Origin: Imbricaverruca yamaguchii
Taxonomy: Eukaryota > Arthropoda > Thecostraca > Neoverrucidae
Direction of reading: 5' to 3'
Length of the DNA stretch: 64,000 nt
Assembly: GCA_034440575.1 (NCBI GenBank)
Contig: JAOTOL010001646.1
Span: forward strand, 3,587,501 to 3,651,500
Shown: piece after piece, positions 43,340 to 55,907 of the stretch
Numbering within the stretch: position 1 is the stretch's first letter
Layout of the letters: every line of letters begins with the position of its first letter
Position numbers and translations under genes: made by a program
The notes under the pieces: model-generated
What the model was told of the DNA's origin: nothing
The model's database searches: none
Seen by the model: the letters and a program-made list of their open reading frames with translations, nothing else

Positions 43340-46300
43340 AGCTAGATAAGCATGGTCTTGTTATTGTGCAAAATATCTTATACACAGTGCCTACAAGGCA
43401 GATATTGTACATGTGCACCAGGTACGTACACCAAAACAGCGCAGGCAGTATCTCTGTATAGTGTACGTGTTCATGAAAGTGATTATTACCCGATGGCTAC
43501 ACTTGATGAGAAATACAATGGAAAGAGAAAACACGCTGATGAAGGAGATTGTAGGGGTCGTGAAGAAGGAGGATCTCCACAAATGGATGGGGATATAACA
43601 GGAGCATGTTTGGGTGCAAGGAATGCCAACACAGGACTTGTCAACAAAATGGAAACGTGAGCCGAGAAAGACGCCAATTGTTGGAGGCTGACATCTGTGT
43701 AAGGGTATCAGGGACGCCAAGCTTGGTACGTCACGTGTGTCCGACAGAGCTGACAGATCACGAAATTAAGTGCGACGTTGCCCGCCCAGTCAGAGGCTAG
43801 TTAGGCGTGACAAAGGTGCGCAGCCGGATGATGCAATCACGGCACTCATCTGCTTCAGCCAGCTTCTGGTCGCCGAGATCGCAGCACTAGTCTGCTGAAG
43901 CGTGCCACAGGTAAAATATCCATGAGACGTTTGTGCTCGTTAGCACGTTGGCAGAGATTCATCTCTCTAGTCCGCCCGGCGAGAGTCATTACTCTTCATA
44001 GTTCACTTGGTCAGTTCATTAATAAATGTGAAAAGATGTCTTTCAATAAATACACCATGGCGTCTCCCGCATTTCGCTGATTTATTAGCGAGTTGAATAC
44101 AAAGCTTGCCAGCTGATTTGTGTCGGTATATTCATTCATAGCCCGGTGATGCATGGCCCTAGATGACCATAGCCCACTTGATAGATGCACTATGATGTAT
44201 CTATCAATTGGTGTCCGTTGAACGACCACGTATATAAGCCAATGGTCTAATGTGCATCGGGAGGTCATCGTTGTCGAAGGTAAACTTGCCATTTACTGGA
44301 ACGACTGGTTTTTGTTGACGGTACCGCTATTGCTCAGTTCGGTATCTGACTGCCGTGCCTTGGTGATGTCGGTCCTAGTGTTGACGAAATTAGTTATTCT
44401 GGTCGGTAAGTTACTGCGGTTGATTGCTAAAGTATTGCTCGTTTAATACTGATTTGTTGGGCACTAAAAGGACAATATCGAAGCCGACACAGCAGCATGG
44501 CTGTATGAGGAATAGCGAATCGTATCATATGACAACACTTAGTGTGACATCTGCCATTACTCTGGAATTATTTGATGCATTTTATGAATGGTTTCATTTA
44601 GGCAGGCGTATGAACGAATTTATTTATACCTTCAATCGTTCAACTTAACGGATATGTTACAAACTATGTTCTGACGCATGGCTGCTAAACATGAAGCTGC
44701 TAAACCACTGCACAATTACTAATCCTGGTGTAATGTTATGTTATTCAGCTAATAACGCGTATGTTATTATTTTAGCGTTATTATGGCTGGCATTTGAATT
44801 CCTTTCCTATATGAGGTGCAGTTAGAGTCAATCCCTCTCCCAAAAATTGTACCCGGCATAACAACTTCTTATGGAACGATGAGTGGTGCAAGTTGTGTCA
44901 CTCCTCTCAATTTAACCTAACTCCGATACAGTACTCCAAATAGAGAGCATGATCGGTCATGCTCCGCTCTGGATCGGTCATGCATCAGTACAATTTATGT
45001 CGTGATGTATTTGAACTTGATATGATCAAAGGAAGTTGTTATCTGTAGGCACTTTCTTGATTGTTGCTACTTTCCGGATAGCATCTCTAAGATAAAATAA
45101 TGGTTCAATGCTGGTCTTGTTATGTTTGTCTTGTAACATTTCTTTTTAAATATTGTTTCCATAGTGATGATGTTTTCTTGTAACATGTCTTTGAGGGAAG
45201 TTCGCTCAGCGGTTTCATTACTGCAGACAGTCGTCTGCAGTCAGTACTGATGGCAACAGTGCACCATGTTACGTCCTCTTATATACTGACACCACCTTCA
45301 CCATCCCCCTTTGTCGACGTAAGCAAATATTGTACGGCGTAGTAGAAAAAGAACATGACCTGACCTTTGGAAAAAGAACAACTTATGTTTCTTTCCGAAA
45401 GCCAACTTTTACCCTTAAAATTATCCTAGCTTGCACGCGCTGTGTTATGTTCATAGAGACGACCAGTGCATTACTTTGTGAGCAGGCATATTTCCTCTAT
45501 ATCTGGCTCACATTCCTACCGCCGTCGGCCTGGTGTTTTCGTCGCCGCGGTGCAGCGCGTCCTGCCATCGCCGATCGTCGCCTCGCATGGCGCGGACGCG
45601 GCGCGCGAGCTACTACTGACGAAAATAGCCGGCCGCGGTCGGCCGGCAGGGGTGAACGAACCGGCGGCCGCCCTGCCGCCGCAGCTCGCAGTCGGCCGGC
45701 GGCGGCGGCCCGCACGGCCGCGGCGGCAGAGACGCCTGGCGGCCGGCTGAGAGTTAGTGTTTCTCCGGACGGCCGCCCGGGCGTGAGGTAGGGTGGTGTC
45801 GGTCACCAGGACAAGTGCCGTCAGGGATATCAATATGATTGCTAGCAATGACAATGAGAAAATTGGAATGCGTTTGCTCATTTTCCTATCTTTGATACAT
45901 AATATTTACCTTAAAGGAAAATATTTGCCTTACAGCAATTTTATATTGGAACCGTAGTAGCTTTCCAGAGAGTTCATGCTTGGAATTTCGACCAGGGCAT
46001 CTCTTAGATGAGTTCCTCAAAGAGACCCTATCTCTTTGAGAGAAACTCAAGACCCTCCACGATATGGTAGAGCCACTCCAATAATTGCGCAATTTATACT
46101 TGGATCCCATAAGCCAGCCTATTTAACGTGTTTGAGATTTATCAGCTTGCTCACCGCTATTCGCTCTCCAATGAGCTCTTTCAATCTTCATACCAAACTT
46201 ATGAGAAGAATGGCAGCCTGAGGGAGGTACATGCTTCTTTATGTTCTCCTATAAACTAAATGCTATATTATTAAACTTCAGGTGGCGAGCGACTAAGCTA

Positions 46301-46769
46301 ATCTCGTGTCAAAGTATCAGCCGTTAACAGTTGCGAGACACCAATACTAGAAATTGAAACCATCCATTAATTATTCAGGTGTTAGTATTTGAGCATGCAC
46401 ACTCCGTCTGAAGACGGAATCAAAGGCGCAAATGACCCTGTCGCCTGTGATTGTGTTTTCCTGGTGGAAGATCCAAATTGAGCTGCTTGTTTGTTTTTCT
46501 GATTTCATTGTTGTTTGCTTTTACCCACAACATCTGAAGATGGTTAAATATATTTCATGCGTGCATCAAAAGACAGATATTTATGTATTTGTATGTGCCC
46601 CGTGGTTCACTAGGCTGATGCACCAGCCTAGTTGGCTCGTGACCAACTTTATTTGATGAATCTGAAAATATGCCTAAGTTAAAATTGTTAATACGGTTTT
46701 AAGCAGAATGATGCTATGGCCTACTTTCAGATGGTCTAGAAAACAAATAGCACGTCAATGTTACGTTTC
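43340..46769. other. Intergenic, no gene recognised
   Basis: Mostly AT-rich unique DNA with small palindromes (ACTGCAGAC/GTCTGCAGT near 45218). A GC-rich patch at 45515-45790 adjoins a minus-strand ATG at 45881 whose frame begins with a hydrophobic, signal-like stretch. See findings. Confidence 0.4.
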
Positions 46770-47094
46770 GGAGGAACTGTTTAATGCAACGAAGAATGGC
46801 TCTTAAGTGCTCCTGGGTTCTAGACATTGCGTGAGACGAAATGTACGACTCTCGATATACCAGGAGGTGCTGAATTTACATCAAAAGTAGCGTTAGGGAT
46901 TATGCTATATTACTCAACGTTTCGGCCAGGGGTCATCGTCAGGAGATGACGATGTCCCCTGGCCGAAACGATGGCCCCTGACGATGGCCCCTGGCCGAAA
47001 CGTTGAGTAATATAGCATAATCCCTAACGCTACTTTTGGTGTAAACTCAGCACCTCCTGGTATATCGAGGATCGTACATTTCGTCTCACGCAAT
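46770..47094. mobile_element. MITE-like repeat family M, copy 2, as a foldback
   Basis: Arms of about 105 bp (46826-46930 and 46985-47094) are inverted copies starting ATTGCGTGAGACGAAATGTA. They meet at a centre with CATCGTCA/TGACGATG. Each arm contains ATACCAGGAGGTGCTGA, also present in copy 1 at 33233-33405. The arms are nearly identical, so the inverted duplication is recent or maintained. Confidence 0.85.
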
Positions 47095-47367
47095 TTCGGA
47101 GGAACCTTTGTGTTCTGTAAATGACTGGACATTAGATATGACCCCCTCGGCTGGATCAGCATCAGACGGCTGGTACTTTGTCACAGCCTGCTGAAGGTGG
47201 TCGAAACATTACACAGACGTGGGGCATGTCTTTGGTGGCCCGAAGTTTTCCTGCTCCAATGTATATCTCTTGGACTGGTTTTGTTTTCGGGAGTTTTCAT
47301 TTCCGCTTCAAAATGTCCCTTTAGCAAACATGATGATTGGTAAAGGTACATGACAGGTACATGACAC
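47095..47367. other. Intergenic, unique sequence
   Basis: I see no gene or repeat here. Confidence 0.4.
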
Positions 47368-47424
47368 TACAGTTCATGCATCTAAAGGGCAGATGATTTC
47401 TGTCCTTTAGATGCATGAACTGTA
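47368..47424. repeat. Perfect 21-bp inverted repeat with 15-base loop
   Basis: The left arm 47368-47388 and right arm 47404-47424 are perfectly complementary (core GTTCATGCATCTAAAGG). The compact hairpin has no mismatch, unlike most animal microRNA precursors. A direct repeat GGTACATGACA lies just upstream. Confidence 0.9.
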
Positions 47425-47875
47425 TCTATGGCCAGAGGTGTTGTATTATCTGCTCGTGGAGGGTAAGTATCCCCTCAATTTTGGCCTTACCCCCAATAAT
47501 TGCAAGCTTAGCATGGGATACTACGTAGTGTGCCTCCCAATCCATGTGGGCGCGTTCATTACGTCTATGCATGCCCCCCCCACGTCCATGCAGAAAATTG
47601 CGTAAATCCACGCCAGTGCCTATATCACGGTGGCTGCGGAAGAGGGGTGGCAAGAGAGGCCCCATTGTCCAACATGGGAGCAAGCATAAACTTCCTCCCC
47701 CCCCTAGCTTGGTCCTACCGGGCCTATAGTGTGATACAGCGTTGAGGTGCGGTATTTCTCTGCCAACCAGTTGTAGTGGAGTGTTTGCTGTGCAGTCATA
47801 GGTGTAGAAATGTGGGTGATGATACACTGAGACAATGCCCCACCCCCATCCCACCCAACCTCACCCCCATAAAAA
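47425..47875. other. Intergenic, unique sequence
   Basis: No gene recognised. Confidence 0.45.
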
Positions 47876-47878
47876 CAC

Positions 47879-47978
<100 letters not shown>

Positions 47979-49990
47979 GCACTTTTCAGAGCCTTCGCCA
48001 TTTACTTTTGGTGTACTATGGAAGCAAATGGCTTAATCTGGCTATTTGACGTTCTTGCGCCCTTGGGTGCAGTACCGTATTTGTTGGTCGGCTCCCGCAC
48101 AAATTAACGGTGAAGTATTGAGTTACAGCATAGCTGTGGCCCGCCATACAGTGGGGTGTTGCGGTGCAGTATACCGCTATCTTTCCGGTCCGTCGTACAG
48201 TGCAGCATTGCGGTGCAGTATTGCACTGCCCACTTGGCCTGTCGTACAATAAACACAATGTCGCGGTGCAGTTCAGTCCTGCACGCTTCGTGCTTTATAC
48301 CAAAACAATCAAAGACCCGCTCGTTGCTTGCCGCGTGCTTTTCAGCACCACTGAGAGTGCACAGCGTTACAGAAGCTTGGTCCTAGACTTAATGACGACG
48401 TTACTCCCCGGACTGCCGCACGTCGTGGGCGTTGTCAGCAAAGAAGTCACGGCGGTACCCTGAAAACGGTTGGAAATCGCTACATCGATGTACATTTCGT
48501 CTAGCTATCTTCGTAACAGCCAGATTCCTACTATCAGTTCATACGCCCTTTAACCCAAATAATCGATCAGTGACTCTGCCTATCATTTGGTTAAAAAAAA
48601 CTGTTCGGCACATTGAAAAATGCAATCGCTACGTCATGTGTCATCAATGTCCCGTGGTAGCAGTGACGTTCACTAAAGCAAAACCTTATAATCAGTGAAC
48701 GCCATCCATGACGGAAGCAACCGTCAAGCATCGGTAAACGTTGCGGTGACTACTTTTTACGACAAAATCGTGTCGACTCTGCAACCTTTGTAGGTCACCA
48801 CTTTCCAATTTGAATGGTAGTCGGAATCAAATGGGTTGGATGTCATCGCTTGGACACTCGCTCTTATCGTCTCTCTGTATTCATGAAGCATATTATGAGA
48901 GAAATAGCCGGCAGGAGTTGAGCTCACAGACCAACCTTGATTATCATTTTACGACGGCATTAACCAATTTAATGTGTTATTTGCAGAGACCCTCTGTGAC
49001 CCACAATCCCCTCCCCCTAAGTGAATAATTTTGCTGGAAGCATCTCAGGAGAATCAGAATAATCTTTGGAACATGGTAAGTGCTTGCGCAAAACGAGCAG
49101 GTGTCAACACAGTGCACGCGGCTCACGTTGTGCGTCAGCGGTTCTACAGCCTTTCTGCATAACACACTAATTAATGCAAGTGCTCCGTCTGTGATCAGGC
49201 CAGGCAGAGGAGTCGAGCGTCACGACTCCGGGTGTGCCGGATACAGCGCAGAACAACACTGCACGCCCTTCACTGATGGTTCGAATTCCTGCGTCAAGTA
49301 ACTACTCGATCTATTACAGGCTATCGATTTGTCGATCTCGATTCATTCTGTAGTTGACATATAGGAGCAAAGCGAAGGTACGTCCACGGGTTGATTTTCC
49401 TATGTTTTTTTGTGGGGCCTGATCCCCACCAGCTTTTGCTTCGCTCAATCCGACTTCTTGCTCTTTGAACATGAAATCCTATTGAATTGGCCCCACCAGC
49501 CAACGACAGCACTCGTTGCCGTCCTCCAATAATTGTCAACCCTCTCCACCCATTGGTCCGTCTGTGTTTGGCTGTGCATCGCAGCGGACAGAGAGGAGAG
49601 GAGCGAGGCCACGTTCGCCGCTGGCTTTGTCTCGCAGCAGAAATAAAGGAGCAGAGCGGAGGTCTGTCTACTGCTGAGTGCATGTCGTGGTGAATGGCAC
49701 CGGAGAGGAGAGAAGAAAGGAGCCCGTGCCAAAACGATTTCTAGAATTCTTCGGGATTTTCTACTTTGGACTTCGGGAATTCCAAACCTTCGGTGTTTAA
49801 ACAATTCTCAGCCGCGTCTTCATATTGTTTGCCTTCACAGGTCTAATGGTGAGAGATTGAAATTATAGTGAGTGGGCGTCAAGCTTCCCTCCCCACATAC
49901 ATAACACAAATTCACAGATACATGGAGACCTACGACCCTGGGCGGGGGCCTGTCCGTTTCTTTTCCTCTATTTCACACGGTGTGACGAAT
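47979..49990. other. Intergenic, no gene recognised
   Basis: A short GTGCAGTATTG-type repetition occurs at 48100-48260 (GCGGTGCAGTAT several times). Otherwise the sequence appears unique. Confidence 0.4.
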
Positions 49991-49997
49991 GATGACC

Positions 49998-50105
49998 GCC
50001 GGCCGCTAGCGTGACGTCCTCGGGTGACGTCACCAGCCGCTGACGTGACGTCCACGGGCGACGTCACCAGCCGCTAGCGTGACACCCTCGGGTGACGTCA
50101 CCAGC
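49998..50105. repeat. Short array with cAMP-response-element-like palindromes
   Basis: About three units of 34-38 bp built on CCGCTAGCGTGACGTCC and GGGTGACGTCACC. The octamer TGACGTCA, a perfect CRE, occurs at 50025-50032 and 50093-50100. The middle unit has a CGACGTCA variant. No adjacent gene is recognised. Confidence 0.8.
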
Positions 50106-50139
50106 GGCGGTCCTGTCGCGTCCGGCGAACTCTCATCGA

Positions 50140-50560
50140 TTCTGACCTCGTCGGTCGTAGTGTCGCGGCGGGCGACCCTGACCCCGTCGGCAGTATTGTC
50201 GTGGTGGGCGACCCTGACCCCGTCGACCACAGTGACACGGTGCGGTGACCCCCGCAGCAGCCGTCACAATGGGGTAGCGTGGCCGTCTCTGCGGGGGGAT
50301 GGGATGACATTGCCCTCACGGGCCAATGTCACGGCGGCGCCAAGACTCGTCGGCACGTGCACCAAAATTGCACCCAGGTGAGCCTCCCGAGGCTTACAGT
50401 GGTGACGAGTGGTGTTCGGAGGTGACGAGTGATGTGCAGTGGTGACAAGTGGTGCACAGTGGTAAGGAGTGATGCACAGCGGTAATGTGTGGGTGATCGG
50501 TTGTGACGAGTGATGTGGTGATGCACACTGGTTCAAGGGTGCAGCTTTGTATGCTTTTCG
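50140..50560. repeat. Degenerate GTGACGAGTGGT-rich and GGCGACCCTGACC repeats
   Basis: Left part: two to three copies of GGGCGACCCTGACCCCGTCG. Right part (50398-50520): irregular units near GTGGTGACGAGTGGTG. A further degenerate patch lies at 50850-50940. Confidence 0.7.
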
Positions 50561-52280
50561 CATGGCACTTCCCCTCCTTAATTATAGCTGTGCCCTACCC
50601 ACCCAATAAGTTAAATCCTTAATATGGGACCATATGTGGCATTCCCCAAATCAATTTCTACCCGCCCGTTGCCTTCATTCATTATGTCACAACCCAAAAA
50701 AAAATTCAGAATAGCACGTCCATGAAGTGTTGAGGAATGGTGCACAGTGGTTACGAGTTTTGCATGATGGTGAATGTGGTGCACATTGGCGATATTTTGG
50801 CACATTGGCGATATTTTGTGCACAGTTGTGGTCATTATCGTACGGTGGTGACGAGTGGTGGTGTGTGGTGACGGTTTTATACAGAAGTGACGAGTGGAGA
50901 GGTGACGAATGGCTTACATCGGTGATGAGTAGTGTACAGTAGAAAAGAATGGAGATCAGTGTGATCCGTGACTTCGACTCAGTGTGATAAAAATAACTTT
51001 GAGACCGCTCAGAAATGCCATATGTGATAGCACTTTTGGAGAACTACCTCCCAAAATGCCACTTTTAGATACCGTTGACTTCACTTTGACCTTGTCTATC
51101 TCGGTGACCATGAGTCCCCAGGCAAACATGAGAGAGATCCGTAATTAAATTTCCAGAAGGCACCTAAATTTGAGCACGATTGTGCGGTAAGTTCCCTGAA
51201 AGCAACAATCCCTGAAAAAAATATGAAAGGGGAGACTATTTTCGCTCCCCCGCTTGGTGATTCTAGGGTCCATATATTTGTAAGGGGGATGTGGCGCGCC
51301 TACCTCTGCCCGTGCCCGGCGGTATGCGCCATGAGGACCAGGCTCGCACAAGGGCAGCAGCAGCGGTGTGGGTGCGGCCGGCGGTGCAGCAGGCGCCACG
51401 TGCTGTGCGCGCGTGCTGCTGCACTGGGTGCGCCTCTGCGGTGGCGCGCCCGGGGCCATTCGGTGGTGACCTCGGTCGCCTTGGCGGAGGAGCGGTGGTC
51501 GGACTCAGGACGCGATGGCGCGAGATAGTCGGTGCGGTGCGCTGTCCGGCTACGACCGGCCGTGACAGATCTCATGATTGTGTAGCGAATACAGGAGCTG
51601 AAGCCCCGGGTCGTGGATTGGAGCCTTACATATGCAAATATTATACGACAGATTGGCTTATTGGTACCTACCTACCTATCCAATTTCAGCATTAATTTCT
51701 CATATAATTATAGGAAGCAGCCATAGTGCTGCTGAGGTGCGAAGTAGTACAAACATTAGTTTAAATATTCGAAAGCGTAAATCGTCCTACCAGGTTCCAT
51801 CACAGACAAAACAGAAGAACCTAAAATATAGGTAAGAACGCCCCTTTCACAGAAAGACCAGCTGCTCTACTTACTTCCCCTAATCTCCGGCCGGTGAAAG
51901 CAAATGCGTATGTCTGCCATGTCAACTTTTCATCTGAAAACACTTGGGCTCATGCAAGTATGATGAGGTTTTCCAATCTAGATACAAAACAATCGGGGAA
52001 ACGTTTTCCTTGCGAGTGTGAACGTCCAGCTCACGAGCCAGTCGGCTTCATTTTATTTCCAATGAATAACGCCGAGTTCATCCTTCCTGAGAAGAGTACC
52101 CCATCCCTCCCAGAAAAAAAGAACACCAACTGTGTTTATGTTGGCCGGCCGTGTGTTTGACAGTGCGCACGTTTGTGCCCGATATAGCCGGCGCCCGACA
52201 CCGGCCGACGCCGATGGACAAGCTGACATCGATGTGTGACGCACAGGCTGGTCGGCCGACGTGAGCTGGGCCTGTCGGCC
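50561..52280. other. Intergenic, GC-rich patch 51290-51590
   Basis: Overlapping open frames in the GC-rich patch have Ala/Arg-rich sequence and no domain. No gene can be supported. Confidence 0.4.
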
Positions 52281-52284
52281 TCAG

Positions 52285-52352
52285 GCTGAGGCGGAGCACA
52301 GTGTCGGAGCACGGTGTCGGAGCACGGTGTCGGAGCACGGTGTCGGAGCAGA
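52285..52352. repeat. 13-bp tandem repeat
   Basis: About five units of GTGTCGGAGCACG. Confidence 0.9.
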
Positions 52353-53470
52353 GCACCGTGCGTCCGCAGCTTCTGACACAGCGCTGGCGCCGTTTGGCGG
52401 TTTGGAGTTCTGTCGCTGCTCACTCAGCACCGTCGATGGCATCACTTCGGATCGGGAAAACGCGATCATTTTGGGATCGATTATTTTCACGCAACGCCGA
52501 TGGACGGTACGGTTAAACTTGTCGACGTTTGGGGAACGTTCCACCCATCCCCTCCTCCCTCACCTCCGGGGCCGCTCATGCTTAGCACCCTCACAATCAT
52601 AAAACACTGCCTTCTCTCCACCTCCCATATGCAACAAAGAACGGAGATCTTCGGACGAAAAGACACGCCAATGTGTGGAATTCATTGGTGACGGAGACAA
52701 CTTCACTTTTTTTCTTCATTTCTTCATTCGTTCTTCATCATTATTATGCAACTTCGTATGTGCTATTTCGATTTGTTCATGACTAAGAAGTGCCGTGGCC
52801 TGTCGGAGCCCGGTGGGCGAGTCTCGGGTGCGCAGGAGGGGAGACTGCCCAGTGACGCAGCCATCGGTGAGTGGGGGAGGGGACAGTCGGGCCCCGGGCC
52901 AAACGTCGCCCTCTGGCGTCGGTCCCGACAGACATTCCGGCCAGCTGACGTCATGGCCCTTGAATCGACGACGGGTGCGGCGCTCGACAGTTAGCTGAGG
53001 TGTGTGCCCCGGCTGCGCGCTACTCATTGGACACCAATGGCCGCCGATGCAGGGACGTCGCCAGGGATTGCTCAAGAAGGCGCCGGATTTCGCTAAGCAC
53101 CACCCCGGTACATTTTAATATCCTCTCAGTTCGTCCACTATGTTTCTAAAGCGCTCCTTTTTCCTAAGAAAAAAGCACCTGTATTTACATTCTCATTGGG
53201 GCCCAGGACATTGGGCCCACTCTCTGCTCAAACTGTAAGCATGACAATGCTTTCCTAAGCCCGAGATACCTACCGCCTAAGAGTGCATCTAAATGCAGGA
53301 TGTTAAATCTTCGTTGGATATGGACTCGATTAAGTATTATTTGAAAAGTAAACGTTCGCAAGGAACCGAACAAATTTGTAAGGGCCTGTATACGTTGCCA
53401 AGGGACCGCAAACGCTTGGAATGGCCTGTAGGCATTCGTAAGAGCCTGTAAGCATTTGTAACTTTCTGTA
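52353..53470. other. Intergenic, unique, with degenerate repeats at right end
   Basis: At 53340-53465 a loose unit of about 25 bp (GTAAGGGCCTGTA, GGAATGGCCTGTAGG) recurs four to five times just before the LINE copy. No gene seen. Confidence 0.45.
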
Positions 53471-54381
53471 GATGTGCATAATCCGTTCCAAATTTGATGA
53501 GTTCAAGTGTTATGTTGCTGAGGAGGAACCAGATTTTGTTTGCATTACGGAGGCATGGGTCAGTGAAGGGTATTTTGGAGATAACTTACAGGACTATGAG
53601 ATCCAGGGATACAATATGTTTTCGTGCAATAGGGGTCCAGCAATGAAAGGGGGTGGTGTAATGCTCTATGTGAATAGCTGTCCATAACAGCCACTGCACG
53701 TGCAGGGCATGCATTGTTAAATAAATAAACAAATAAATAAATAAATAGCTTATTCAGTTCTCAAAAAGTAGCCGGTGGGGATAAGAATGTGTCTGTTGAG
53801 TCATTTTGGCTTGATGTCGCTGTGGGAAAAGGCAACAGCAATACACTGAGGCTAGGAGCTTTCTACCGATCAGGAACCTTGCCACATTATCAGCAACTGG
53901 AGCTTGATAAGGTGATTTGTGAGGAAATCAGTAGAAACTTTCGAAGTAAGTGCCTTATTCTCGGTGACTTTAATCTAAAAGGTTATGAAAATGCTGGTGT
54001 TGGCTCCCCATCATGCAAAATGTTTAGGAAATGCCTTGAAGAGGACCTGTTCTTACACCAGTTTGTATCGGAACCCACCAGGCATGGTTCATTCTTGGAC
54101 CTTGTATTCTCGGATTTAAGTAACTTGGTTCAAGACTTGACTGTAGGCGAAACTCTGGGAAAAAGTGACCATAACATAGTTAGATTCAAGGCACATGTAG
54201 GGGAAATTATCAAGGATAATTTGGTAAAGGTTCCAAATTTCAACAGAGCAGACTTTGACGGCATGAGAGCGGCTTTAAGTGCCATCAGATGGGAAGAAGA
54301 ATTCTCCAATTTAAATGCCTGTGAAATGTGGGAAAGGTTCAAATCTTACTTAAAGGAAACTCAGATTAGACATGTCCCCCA
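53471..54381 (+). mobile_element. CR1-like LINE, copy 2, truncated at both ends
   Basis: The plus strand encodes the endonuclease domain only: FDEFKCYVAEEEPDFVCITE, then after a nested insert SVESFWLDVAVGKGNSNTL, LILGDFNLKGYENAG and GKSDHN. The 247-codon frame at 53789-54532 is continuous and better preserved than copy 1. It stops matching after about 54381 (RHVPQ). Lack of the RT and 3' end is unusual for a LINE, where 5' truncation is the rule, so a later deletion or recombination is likely. Confidence 0.88.
53673..53750 (+). mobile_element. Nested 64-bp insertion with target-site duplication in LINE copy 2
   Basis: The insert 53680-53743 is flanked by AATAGCT at 53673-53679 and 53744-53750. 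It begins GTCCATAACAGCCACTGCAC and ends in AAAT repeats. Site, duplication and sequence agree with the insertion in copy 1 (8424-8493). Only the AAAT repeat number differs. Confidence 0.85.
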
Positions 54382-55136
54382 AACTTTCGAAGTAAGGCGT
54401 CTCGCAAAAGGCAAACACTGGATCGTTTTGTTCAGCGACTCAACTCGTGCTGATGGGAGACTCGGGCCAAGTTCACGTCTCCTCCCCCGACCAGCTTCCG
54501 GTTCCCACTCTCTCCCAGGGCATGCTCTCTGACGTGCTAGCTGGGGGGCGTGCCCTTCCCAGTCGTTGACCATTCCTCATTGCTTCGCCACTGTCTGGGG
54601 AGGGCCGAGTCTGGCTGGCTCCGATGGTGGCCCGCCAGTTGCCAAGGGACGCCCCTCCTCTCCGAGTCGCAGCTCATCAGCGGATGCCCTGCTCCCCCTT
54701 GTGTTGAGCCGACCAGTGTTGTGACTGTGTGTATGTGTGTGTGTTGGCCAGACTCCGACTGCATTCCGATCTCAGGAGGTCTGGATCAGTAACGACAGCT
54801 GGCTGCTTATCTTGGTGATATGCTTATCTTGGTGACAAGCTTATCTTGGTGATCTGCTTGTCATGCAGATGTAAGTGTTGCAGTATAGCCACCTGGATCC
54901 ATGCTTTAATCAACATTCGCTGCATCACGATGGCTGACACCAAACTGATGAATACCGGACTAGTTGGGATGCTGGTGTGGCTATCAGTGAGTGCATCAAT
55001 TTAGTTTATCCCCACTAAAAGCAGCCTGTGTAACCAAATAAATCAAGAGTATATGGGAGATCGCGGGTTACTTGATGCAAATGCCCAGGAACTTCTCACT
55101 AGTTTGAAGACATGGAAGATGACTTGACACCCACAC
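54382..55136. other. Intergenic, unique with short repeats
   Basis: A TGCTTATCTTGGTGA unit occurs three to four times at 54805-54860. No gene seen. Confidence 0.5.
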
Positions 55137-55228
55137 AGATTTGGTGGGCAACTGGTTGAGTGTACAGAGTGCAACCAAGAAGGGCCCATGTGGCTCATAG
55201 TTGCACTAATCTTTTATGTCTTATGTCT
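55137..55228 (+). repeat. Dispersed repeat family R, copy 3
   Basis: Matches the inverse of 5699-5820, from AGATTTGGTGGGCAACTGG to a TTATGTCTTATGTCT end. It lacks the TACAGGGAGGG start. Confidence 0.8.
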
Positions 55229-55694
55229 GTACCATACTTAACCCATCAGGAATGATCTATACGTTAATGAGTGTTTTAAGGAGCTTTTTTATTCCTTATA
55301 GAAAGCGAAATGTAAAGCACTCAATTCCATGTGTGTAGATACTCTTGAGGGGGCATTGGCCCCACCCCAATCATTAAAAATTTTGACATGGGACCTGACA
55401 TGGTGTGAGTTCCCAAACGCATTTTGGCTCTACATCGCCTCCATATGCTGGGCCACCGAATACTTATCAGGAATCAATGCGCCTGGTCACTTGTAGCATA
55501 ATACCCCACGGTACGGGTACCCATTGGTCCACAAGTACAACACAGTCAATACAATGGCCCCGCAACAAATAGTGTTCATGAGATGGTGTAATTGATGTCT
55601 TTGGAAAATTTAAAGTAGGACGAATAAAAGCGCACCAAAGTTCAACTGATCGTGTGGCACATGGCATAACAATGCACCAATGATCCGATGTCAC
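55229..55694. other. Intergenic, unique sequence
   Basis: I see no gene or repeat here. Confidence 0.45.
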
Positions 55695-55907
55695 AGTGCA
55701 GGCAGGGGCGGATCAAGGAATTTTCACGGGAGCACATTTCCTTGGAGTGGAGCCTTCGGTTGGAAACAAAATCCTTTGAGTGGGGTACGTGGGGTCCACT
55801 CCAACCCCTAGAAGGGGCGCTTTTCCCGGCAGCAGGGTGCAATTTTGCATGGGGAAAGGGCACATATTCCCAGTGCCTTCTCACTTGCATCCGTCCCTGT
55901 GTCCAGG
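55695..55907. mobile_element. hAT-like MITE, candidate 2
   Basis: Ends CAGGGGCGGATCAAGG (55703) and the inverse CAGGGACGGATGCAAG (ending 55899) pair imperfectly. Eight-base flanks AGTGCAGG and TGTCCAGG agree at 6 of 8 positions. Non-coding. Confidence 0.6.
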
